Source: Heliopora coerulea
Lineage: Eukaryota; Cnidaria; Anthozoa; Scleralcyonacea; Helioporidae
Assembly: GCA_030142905.1 (NCBI GenBank)
Contig: JASJOG010000011.1
Span: 1,302,001-1,366,000, forward strand
Length of the DNA: 64,000 nucleotides
Direction: 5' to 3'
Shown here: positions 15,066 through 27,000 of the stretch, one piece after another
Position numbering within the stretch: the stretch's first letter is position 1
Layout of the letters: each line of letters begins with the position of its first letter
Notes under the pieces: model-generated
Databases searched by the model: none
The model's input: the letters and a program-made list of their open reading frames with translations, nothing else
What the model was told of the DNA's origin: nothing
Made by a program: the position numbers and the translations under genes

Positions 15066-18000
15066 CGCTAAAAATGTTGGAGTAAAGGTTAGAAATTCTA
15101 AGAGATCCACTCCAATCGTGTTCATCTCCTTCCATATTCTGCAGTGGACGCCCGTGAAGTTCAACTTCTCTTCATCCGTCAAGTGTATCCGTTTCTCCTA
15201 GTCATTGTGTTACTGCTGGGAGGGCTCACATTCCAAGGAAAACAGTTTCAGAAGCTTTATGAACACATCAAGAACGACAAGTAAGTAAAAACCTTCTACA
15301 TAATGTAGTTGTTTAAAATGTTTAGATAGCTTTACCTCTTAGGTCCTCAAGCAAGATCAGCTTTAGGTTTTACCGGTATTTTCATCCTTTCTTGATGCCT
15401 ACCTGCTTTTTTTTTTATTTTCCTGTCTCTGTCGATACCTTCGTACTGTACTCTACGTATACTGGAACAACGACTCCAGTCAGTGACTGGACTTTAAGAA
15501 GGAGCCAAAAATGGCAGACATTGAGAGGTTTCTTGCCGTTAGTTTCGCGCACCTGCTCTGTACCTCAATTGGCCATTATGGAGACTGAAACGGATCGCAA
15601 GTTGGTAGAGTAGCGGCCTGAAATTTACAGCCAAGAATGCCTCCGTGTGTGGCTTCACTTTTTGACATAGAGTCGTCGTTCCAGTACATGTAGAGTTGAA
15701 TGTCCTTAATCTGCCTGCTTGCTCGATTGGATACTAGCATTGTTGTTCACATGACCATACACGCGTGAGTACGCGGTCCCTTACCCCAACGTGACCATGT
15801 AATTTTGAAAAGGTGAAACGAGGAAAGACATCGACGGTAAGGGTATGTTGTCAATTAATAGAACCTTCCTCGTTAATCTGTCACGAGTTGTAGTCTTAAT
15901 TGTAGTCAAAGAAACTACGGTTGTTGTTAATCTAAATAGATAATGCACACCATATTCGATTTGATTTTTATCCAGTATGGACCTTATTCATAAATTAGTG
16001 CTGCTCCCATCGGTTCATATCCGTAATCGATTAATCGCTGTCAATAATCGATTAATATCGATTAATCGTATTTAATAAATTAAATCATGACACGTCCACA
16101 GTGGTTTGTCCCTTCAAGGAAAGGGTTGTGTTTTAATGTTTTTAAAGTTTCGAGGTTTTCCAGCAGAGAAACTCAGGAAAAAAGCGTATATAATATAATT
16201 ATATAAACACAGAGAAATAGGCTAAATAAAGAAATATGCACTTTGACCGTCTACATATTGTTTTTGTTTAAAAATAACATTACATCAACAACGGCTGGCT
16301 TAAGTGCTGCACGCTTCTTCTTTGACCACAATTGACTGCAATGAGAGCGTGAGAATGCTATCTCTTCGCATTTTTTTTAATTCCAGAAAGAAAGTTCAGG
16401 TGAATATCATGCTGTGCGTGGTGGTTGTCCATGATCCGATTATTTTTAAGAATAATCGATTGCCAAAAATTAATCGATTAATTTTTGTTAGGGTTAGGGT
16501 TAGGGTTAGGGTTAGGGTTAGGGTTAGGGTTGTTTTAGTAGAAACAGACTTTGCAAAGAACATTTTTTGTCTTCTCTGGGATTGCACTTTCAAGTAAGCA
16601 TTCTATTTCGTCTTCAGAAACTTCACAAAAACGAGAGGCGGAAGCCATTTTCGCTACTCGCTATCCATCGACGAATAGATAGCGAGTAGCGTAGCCAATC
16701 AGAATGCAGCATTTGCAATAGTACTCGACCAAGTTTTTACTAATATCTGTTAGAAGGTGTACATAGAGTAAGAAAAGTATCCCTAAAAGCTCGTGCCATC
16801 CAACATTTTCTTATTTCCTTCGCCTCGTTAAACATCACAGCTCAACAAAAATGTTGGAAGTGATGCTGAGATCTATGCTCGATATTTATGACGTTGTTCC
16901 CTAGAAAGGCATTTGTTACTCAGTTGATTTGGTTGTTGTTTCAGTTCCCTTGAAAGGCCCTAAGTTAAATTGCTTTATACGAGTGTCCGTTCCACCGGCT
17001 TTCGCTCCACCCGAGTCTTCTCTCTGCTTAGACGAAAGACGACATCACGTTTTTTTCGAGAAGAAAAGGCCTCCAGTTGCCTTCTTTGCGCTTAGTATGA
17101 TTTGCATTGTCTGAAGAGAGCTTTCAGCCATAATCCAGCTTCTTCACTTTGTCGTCTGACAAGGCCCTGTCTGTATCGCCGAAAGCTGATATCCCTCAAG
17201 TGTTTTTTCCGAGAAGCAAAGGGGAAGTCAATAATGGTACGCCTTGCGAAGCACTAAAGCAGGAGCCGCGCGTTATTCGAAGCAACTTGATTAGGCGCCG
17301 GAATTGTTCAATCTTCTCTCAATAAAGCGATCAAGAACAAGAAGCCACCCGTTGCTTCTCATCCGGCTTTCACAAATCTTTGATCATACGCAAGACACAA
17401 CACGGCGGAACGTCAATCCAAACCTAATAACCACTTGAGCTAAAAAAGAGCTTGGGTGAATTGAAATACGAAAGCATTTCTAGATAATTTTCTCTAAATA
17501 CATTTCGCATAAGTGAAAACCCTATTGTGTACTGCAGGGGGTGACTACATTGAATTTTTCGAAGGAGAAATTGCTTTCTTTCAAGGTATAATCGGGTGAT
17601 GTTTTCTGAAACGCAACGGCAAGAGGAGGTTCGTTAAAATGCCAAGCACCAAAAATACTTTTACTTTTTTGTACCAAACACTCTTGTTAATTTTTAGTTT
17701 ACTCTGCTATTTAAAAATAACAAAAACATCTCCCTTAGGTTTCAATCAATTTTGAGAGCACTTGATCGGAGTGGTACGAGTGACCATCCTCAGTTGAACT
17801 GTGACGTTTTAATGTAGATCTGCAGTAAGGCATACGCTTCGACCACATCTGAAACGAATATCCTGTATGGCTGGTATTATGTGGTTTAACACCTTTGTGC
17901 TGTGACAGCTTTAGTAGAAGTCTTGAGTTTCAAAGCTCCTCACAAATGCCAGGCATTAGAAATTTTTCCACATCTTTGAAGAGCTGGTGGCTAGTTTCAC

Positions 18001-21000
18001 GTATATGTACCCAAGTTTTTGCTGCTTAGTGATAAATTCTAGTAGCGTAGGCGCTGATGTGATGCACAGTTCAATATCGTTCTGCGTTGGTTGTAAGGCA
18101 AATCTCGCAGCATGTTGACCCTCGTTGAAGCAATAGTCCATTAACTGATGTCGTTCAACAAGTTGCTACTTGAAAGGTCAAGGGTTTGATACCCGTGAAA
18201 GGCTGAGAATTAAATTCCTGAGCGGATAATGATTATAGTCTGCGATTAGGGTGTGTATACGTGTTAGAGGTGCCTAGGTAACAATGTAAAAACTTTAATG
18301 TTCCAGGATATTCTGCAGTATTCCTGCAAGTCATTTCATCATCAAGCATGTAGCACAGTTCGTAGAGTAGCGGATTGAAAAATCAATTTCTGATGTCCGA
18401 CCTTGGACGATCTTGACCCTTGAAGATGCGCATTTTTCAGGAAGAAGGAAAAAATTCGTACCTAATCGCGAAAATAAATTTTAAGGGTCAAAATGACCAA
18501 CGCACTTAATATTTGTGGAAACTATAACAGTTCAGGTACACAACGAACCAGGGCACAAAACTGTATCCACAATATTAAAATTAACTGACCTTACCCTGCT
18601 TGACGTGTCAAAAATTTAAATTTCTATGTATTTGAACGTTTTGTGGTTTTCCGATTTTTCGATCGTGACCGCAGAATTGCAAATTGTTTTCTATGGTGAC
18701 GTTTCGAGAATACCGTTCCAAGACTTAAACTTTCTCTCAGTACATCAGTTTGTAATCTAGCAGGGGAATCTCACTGATGTGACGAGCATTCAAGATAACG
18801 AACAGTATGTTATTCAATTTTTCGCATCTTGCATATTGTTCTACCTCGTATACAAATCACATCAGCTACTCTTGGTGACTTGAAAGCGACATCACAGCTA
18901 TGATAAATATGCGTATATACTTAAAGAAAACAGCAATCCCCATTCAAGGAGGGGCATTCAAATCTACCCTGGTGAATTCTCAAGCTATTTTTCAATGATT
19001 CGCCGAATTGTTTAAGCATGGTTGTCGAAGGATCAGTTGGCGAAACAGTTTTAACTGGTGGACACCAGACAATAAAGTTTGCAGGTGTCTGACCATAGTG
19101 TAGCAAAATTTTACAGGAGAGTTTCTTAATTTATTTGGTACAACCCGCATTGTAGTAAGCAATACATCAGGTGACATCTCGCAAAGACAAGAAGCAAACA
19201 CTAACCCAACAGAATGCCATTCACTTTCAAGACAGTCTCAAACACAGCGCTGGGAAGTCACAGCTACGAAAATTTCATAGTGTTCTCGAGAAATTATAAG
19301 GAAAGTCGATTAAAGGGGAGCATTGCACCGGTATCCAATGAAGAGACAGATCTTTGTGTCTCACGTCCCTCTGCATTGGATCTTCGTTTCAAGAGTATGG
19401 CTAATATTAGGTTAAGACGAGAGCAGAAATGCATACCCGTTGAGTTGACAACAAGTTCAGTACGTTTTCACTTATTAATGTACGCTCCTACAGTCAAGTC
19501 ATCATTGTAAAGAACATTTAAGTTGGAGATTATTCTATCTATGCATTAACATAAAGTAGAATCTTGCACAGGCAGCGTATCACCATGCATAAGAAAGCTT
19601 AAAAACGGTACACTGACGAGATTTTTGAAACGAAATTCCGGCGACTCGAGCAAAATCCTTTCGTGAGTTTCTCTTAACACTTTATCAAGCAGGTTTGTAG
19701 GAGGTCTTTTGGTGTTAGCCAAATTAAAACGAATAGGTTGTCAAATCACGATCGTGCCACTTAAAGGATTAAAGGAAGTAGTTTTTAACCCTTTACCTGA
19801 CAGGTGTCCAGGAGGTCTCCTCCACGAGTAAAATCATCTGACCAAACGTTACCAAACCGCAACAGTGCCAGTTAAAGGGTTAAAGGCTTCAGCTCGAAGG
19901 TAGTACTTCTTTTCACAAAGGTTGGCGATATATCCTGTCATTAAGTAAGACTTAAAAACCGAGCAGGAGAGCTTTATCGGGATTTAAAACGCGAGGCGAT
20001 AGCTGAGTGTTTTAGATCCGACAGAGCACAAACTGCGAGATTTTTTAAATGTCTTATAAAATTCACCTCTTAACACGCTAGTTCCCGAAGAAAGTTTGGA
20101 AATTTATGTTTTCTAAGCCGAAAAAATGAACTTCTTCTGCACATGTAAAGTCCTATGTGTCTTTATCACATATAAAGGCACGACACGCTTATGATTTTCC
20201 TTTGTGTTTTCCTCGTGAATTCTTAATAAAGATTCCTAAGTAAAGAATTAGATATCCTAGAAATTACACCCTTTGTTTACTTCACCTTCGGAGTAGTAAT
20301 AATTAGGTGCTGAAATATTAATGATAATTCAGCCCATCAGAAAGCACCCGAAAAAAATATTGAACAAAAACTGACGACAATATATTTCCAAAGATCACCC
20401 CTAAAGTTATCTAACTTATGCCTTGATACATTTCTTCTGGTTATTGTGAATTCGTCATGTTCATTGCAACGACGATGATTGGCCGAAAAGATCGCAATTG
20501 ATTGTCGGTTACAAATTCAAAACTTGTGTCCTGCTGTCTTCTGAGCAGTCTAATCTTGCGGGCTTTGATTGGCGCAAAAGCAATTAATGACAATGGTGGG
20601 AGGATTTTTACGCAAACGGAACCCTTCTCAGGAATAACTAGAGGATTCCATCGGGGCTTTCCGACATCGGACTTATTTTTATCTCCTCATTCACCTGAAG
20701 AAAGTTCTAGCTAGTCCAATTTTCATATTTCATCATCCGGGTGAAAAACTGGTCACGAAACTAGAGCATGAAATAGTTTGAAGAATAAGTTATTAGACGA
20801 TAGATTAACGTTTTGTCACAACCAGCAATATCATCTAAAAAAAAAAACAACAGCAGTTTTATCACTATGACGAACCGTTGGAACGAAACGTTAAGCCCGT
20901 ACACACAACCAAGTTTTCCTTGACAATTTTAATTTGCTTGTGTATACGATACAATTGGCAAATGTTCTTTGACTAGTTGTCATTTTGAAAAACTGGCCTG

Positions 21001-24000
21001 ACAAGCTTTTGAGCAAGGCTACTTGTCAAGGTAATCGAAGTGAAATAATCAGAAAGGTTTGAGTACTGCTGAAATGTGAGAGGAGTTATCTAACGTTTCG
21101 AGCGAAGGCCCTTCGTCAGAGAGAAAGGGCCTTCGAAACGTTAGATAGCTACTCTCACATTTCGGCAGTACCCAAACCTTTCTGATTATTTCACTTCGAT
21201 TTCCACACTGCCTACGCAGCACTCCATTTTTATTTCATGGTACTTGTCTTCGATTCCAACGATTTTTAAAGGCCAAAGCTCGGTAGTCAATATTCTGCAG
21301 TAACAATATATCGCTTTCTGGGAGAAGGGTCCTCTAGGAGCAACTGGCTTCATGGCGCATTGCTCCTCTATTTGTGGCAGTAGCTCCGATGTAGTCTATC
21401 AATATCGGCTACTAGTTTCTGACATGAAAATATAGTCGAGATGGGAGTGCAGTAGCAGCCGATATTTCGAATACCTTTTAGTCGCATTGAGACGCTCCAA
21501 GTCGCACGAAAGACATACGAAACGTTCATCTTCACTACGCACTTTTTCTCCATCAGATTTTTGTCGTTTTGTAGCGATTGAGATTGCTCTAAATTTACTA
21601 AATAAACTAGGTCAAGATCGATACCCAGTACACTTCGCGTTCAAACTGTTGATTAGTCTGCGTGAAACTGACCCCCCTATGAGGATGTTATTGAAACGGG
21701 CTCATAAGATTGCAGGTCTCAGGTCGTTTCTTCTATCAACTGTTCTGAGTTAATTCAACTCATATTATTTCGAAGTCGATATCCACGTGAAACGTAAACA
21801 TAGCCAAACAAGATTTCATTTGTTTATTAAGTAATGAAAACAAGGTTAAGGTAAGGCTTTGGGGTCCTACAGGCTTGATTCTTGTATCAAAGAACCTTTA
21901 TTTCGTTGAATGTGAAACTAAACTGACTTCATTGTGGGGTGGGCGTAGCAAAAGAGCACGTTATTATGTTGCTTGGTAATCGCAAAGACGGCACCTTTAA
22001 AGCCATACATATGCGACTACCTTTTATAGTCACAGTTCACAGTAAATAGACTCATTTTTTAACCACTTCGACTTTGAAATGACGGTCATTAATCTATCCA
22101 AGGGTCTCGCTGTTGCTCTTTCGACAGCCTTTTTGTCACCCTTACCGAACATGTTAGTGCGTTATGAACAGAAAGTTTTCATGATAATCTGACAATGCCG
22201 AAGTCAACTAAAAAATGTTGACTCGAGCGGGATTTGAATTTGCATCTTCGAGATACAGGTCCGCCGCTATGCCTGTTGAGCTGTCGAGTCCACAGGGATT
22301 GGAGGCGAGTTTTTAACCAACTTAAGTGCACGAGACATGTATAGCGGTCGACCGGTATCCCGAAGGTGCGAGTTCAAATCCCGCTCGAGCCAATACTTTT
22401 TCAGTTGACTTCGGCAGTGTCAGATTATCATGAAAAATCTCTGTTCATGCATATCTGTGAGGATGGTTCTGAATTAGAACGTTATTCCAACCATGTTTGA
22501 CAGCGCATCCAACGATTTTCGAAAGTTTCCCCAGGGCTTGATTACCGCAAACTTTCAGGCGCAACCAAGAAAAATGCATAAGTGCAGATTTAGAAAGATT
22601 TGGAGATCGTCAACGTTCAAACAATTGATACTCTGTTTCTAAGTAGTTGACACACCCTTTCGATTAACTCATCTATATAAATACTCCGATTTCCATAGGT
22701 AGTTCGCTTCTTGTCAGCTTGAATATGTCCTTGAAATATGACTACCAAAATATATATAGTTTTGAACAAAGAAGTCGAGGAACTTCCGAGACAAAATAGG
22801 GATTACTAACGTTTTGAGAAAACGATTCACTCTATAAAAAAGCCACGCACGAAGCCTACTATTTCCTGTTTTCTATTTTGGTGGTTTCTTGACCTCTGGG
22901 ACTTCGCCACGTCGTTTGACACTGACGGCGCAGTGTTCAACTTTTATGTGATTATTTAGTCACTAGATATTTTGGTGTTTCGATCTACATTTTACGAAAT
23001 TCAGGATGCTTTTCCTAGGTGTGTTTTCGTAACTTACTATCGTGATTCACGACGATTTAGAAAAAAGTGAGCAGACTTTGAATGCAGTCTTCACTTTACG
23101 TCGCGTGCGTGAAGAGGCAGTCAATTTTAACAGAACTCTGAGCAGTTCCAATATCTACTCCTACTCCTACACACGCACTCGCACTTGCACTTGCACTTGC
23201 ACTTGCACTTGCACTTGTACTTATACTTGCACTTGTACTTGCACATGCACATGCACATGCTACTATGCATACAATACTAAAATTAACCACACGAGTCATA
23301 CGTGGTGTCGTACATTTATACAGTTTAACTTTGTTAACTTAACAAGCTCTACATGAAAAGCAATTCACGCGTAGACCTTATTCATAAATGGTGCCTTATT
23401 TAATATTCTTTTATGAACATATAAATTAGCTCCCATAACCTCGTTATTGTGTAAAAATTTCATAAGAATTTTTACTGTCAGGCGAGGCTGTAAGGCTAAT
23501 TGAAATGCATATAAAAGAATATCAAATAAGGCGCCATTTATCAATAAGGTCCATGAGATTAGCACAGATCCGATATGAATTAATCCTAGTGGGCCTTCAA
23601 CAACTGGACCAAAGTCCGTTCAGCTTTACAATATGTGGATGGGAAATGACCTGCGGTTAGATGGCATGGAAACGCAGCATATTGTCTTTTCCTTTGGTTT
23701 GGAAATTCCATAGTTCTCTATGCTCTCTAGTGAATGTATTTAGGGCCTAATCATATGAGCTCAGATGACGTGCTTCACAAAAATTATTATTACGCCGGTA
23801 AAATGTATCTATATTAACTTAGGGCTGTCGCTAAGGTCGAAATTAAACCACTTCTCTTTGTTAGTTTCTGTTGAGCTCCTTCAACAGCTTTACATTGGGA
23901 AATCACGATCAAACGAGTCAGCCCAGATATTATAGAACGACCCTTAGGTCAATCCGGGTGAACGGATGCTCTTTCTGTGTTGCATAGATCGAAAAAAATA

Positions 24001-27000
24001 TTTGAGAGATAGCAACCTCCATTTAGCACAATACTCGTTTATTGAGAACATAGTTTAAACCGTTTGCGATCTTCTATACGTTGATGGTGGTTGAGTTTTT
24101 TCGACTTTCCTTGATTCGAGAAACTTTTAAAGTGGATGAAATCGATGGTAGGAACAAGACCAGCCAAAACAAGACCAAGCGTTGCTTACTCTGACTTGGC
24201 TGATCTTGTTTCTACCATCGATTTCATCCACCTTAAAACTCTCCTTTATTAACAGTATCTATAAACCTGAAAAGTTCACAACATTTTGCCGTTTTGCAAC
24301 AATGTATAGTAATCATTTTTGTTTCGTATCACTACCAATTTCGCTCGAGAATATGGTGATGGTAATACATCTTTTGCTGCTCATTACCAGAAAATATACT
24401 ATCATTAATGCCAACCTCAAACTCATTAACGTAAAAATACATTCATTTTATTCAATCGACGTATACTAGCGTAGATACGCAACCATTTGTATCGAAGGGC
24501 ATTCTACAGCGCCAACAGACGACCATTAACGCCATTCCACTATACATGAGGGATAATAAAATTTCAGTTACCCAAGAAAAATATCTGACGTAATTGAAAT
24601 TTTATTATCCCTAATGTATAGTAGAATGGTGTTAATGGTCGTCTGTTGGCGCTATGGAATGCCGTTAGATACAAATGGTTGCGTATCTACGCTAGTGAAC
24701 GTCGATTGAATAAAATGAACGTATTTTTGCGTTAATGAGTTTGAGGTTGGCGTTTATGACAGTATATTTTCTGGCAATGAACAGCAAAAGGTGTAGTATA
24801 CAAATTCGTGTACATTGATTACTGCTTGGGAGAGATTAAAAGTGATGTTGCCTCATGGAATGACGATCTTTAACGCACGAATGCTTTATAAAAAATTGAT
24901 GCGTCCAATGTGCCATTTGCGAACAATTTTTATTGAAATACTATTGCGACAACATGCTCCATTTAAAACTATCGTTAAAAGTCGTTTCTTGTAACGTTAC
25001 TTTACGGGTTTAAAAGGATCGCGATGAATCTATAATGACCTGGTTTATGCGCGTGACTTTTACCATTGTCGTGTGTCAATGAATTACTCTTCACACTTCT
25101 GCATACGGTGGTTGTATGACCACAAATCACAACAATATTACAAATCGAAGGTCAAAGTGTAAAACCAAGGGAGAACAAAGAACAAATGGAAGAAATTAAT
25201 GCATGAATGGGTTGAAAAAAAATTGGGAGATTTCCAGGTAAACTGGATTACTCCCCTTCTAAACAGTCGACACAGTTGGTATATTCAGCCACTGACTTCG
25301 CGAGATAAGTGCACGGCACTGTTTAATCGGGTTTTTCGGTTACGGCGCCATCAAATGGGACAGTTTTTAAGGCGGTTTTTGATGCAACAGGTATTGCACA
25401 AAACATTGATTTGCGTGACGTGCCATTTCCGAAAGATTTTTTTAACAAAATTTTTTTTCGCACCAGCGTGTTTGGTTGAAAATCCTTCCGGGGAATATCC
25501 CCCTCGAAGATGCATGAGGATCAGTTTGTTCTGGAAAACGTTTAGGAATGAAATATCGCACGTCATCGTGTTCTTCCTGTTTACATGAATTTGAATGCAC
25601 TGATTGAGAGTTCTTTCTGCAAGCGACATTGTACTAATATTACGCCAACGCCCGTGAGATCTTTATTTGTTGGGTCTAGAAAATAGGTCACTCGAGCCAT
25701 TGCTGCGGGTGGTCCAACGAAACCGTGGCGAAGAATGTCTACTGCTAGATACTGAACTTGTTTCATTTCGTAAAGATAGGATACTGAAATATGGACCTGC
25801 ATTTCATCGACCACAAATGTAACTTCTGCAACCCCCTTTTGTGTTAGAACCCCCACTGTCTTACTAAATGAACATTTGAGTGTAAGTGATCAGTACCAAC
25901 TTCTTGAAAACACTTATGATACTTAACAATTGAGGCTTGTAGCCGGGTGTAAGCATATTGAGAGAACGTAACTTGAAGCTAAGTAAAAAAAACTATTCAA
26001 AAAGCCCGATGTTTCGGTGAACTCTACTACCTTCTTCAGGAGTGCAATATTCTTAAAAACGTGGTAGTGAGATCATCCCGACACAATGGTCATCCTAAAA
26101 GCAAGATTAACTTAGAGTCGTATGTTTACCATGTTCCGTCTACATGAGAAAGGTTGATTTTGACTTGGGTGTTGGGGTGATTTTGGTCTTAGCATTGTCT
26201 TGTCTGAGAGGTATGATCATCCTTTGTAGCGTGTTTACACAACAACGTTCACACGATCGTTTGTGGGTTGATATGCCTTGTCGGATCACGCATTCGCTTG
26301 GTTTCAACTGAGAACGCGATCTACATCCAGACAAATTCCGTTAAAATTGAACGCTGAATTACGCCATGAATCTAGAATTCGTTTTGTGTACCTTCCCGTA
26401 AAACAACGTTTGAATGACTTCTTACCAGGGCACAGTATCTGCTTTCGATTTGCTCGTTAATATGGGGACACATCCTGATTAGTGTATTTATTCAATCTTG
26501 CACACCAGAAGGAGCTACGGTATATGGCAATCATTTTGTTATAGATGGTTCTTGTGGAACGTTTTAGTTTTATTGATCATCCCGAAACCATTAAAACGCT
26601 TCCCGTCTTTGTTTGCTCATTTGCATGAAATCTGAAATTGAAATGCGGTTTTATAAATAAACTATAAATAAAGAAAATAAACTTTGGCTCTCAAATTATA
26701 TTTTGATGGTCAATTTTCCAGCACTAGTTCGTTCGGTATCGCAAGGTGTTTGTAAACTAATGTCAACTATAGTTTACCTGTCAGGACCATCCCACTGCTG
26801 GGATCATTAGGAAATCTGGAATTTCCTTTCGGAGACTTTGTGTGGGTTCAAAAACGATTTTATTCCGTGAAATTTGAGCTTGAGCACAACATGCAAACAT
26901 AAAGTAGTTACTTAGCTTTTAATCGAGGATTAATGCTAATCGGGTCTTAAACAACCGACGCTGGCAGTTTTTTTTTAGGAAAAAATCGTTTAAAATCTTT

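Noticed and set aside
14506..15182. Open frames of up to 217 codons on both strands in the GAGAGG tract
   Set aside because: They encode only Ser/Leu/Pro or Arg/Glu/Gly runs and are a direct result of the simple repeat.
21033..21201. Active hammerhead ribozyme at the palindrome centre
   Set aside because: The CTGACGA box is followed by a sequence that pairs with itself (GAAGGGCCTTC) and cannot form a proper stem II closed by a G-C pair next to GAAA, so only a degenerate relic is claimed.
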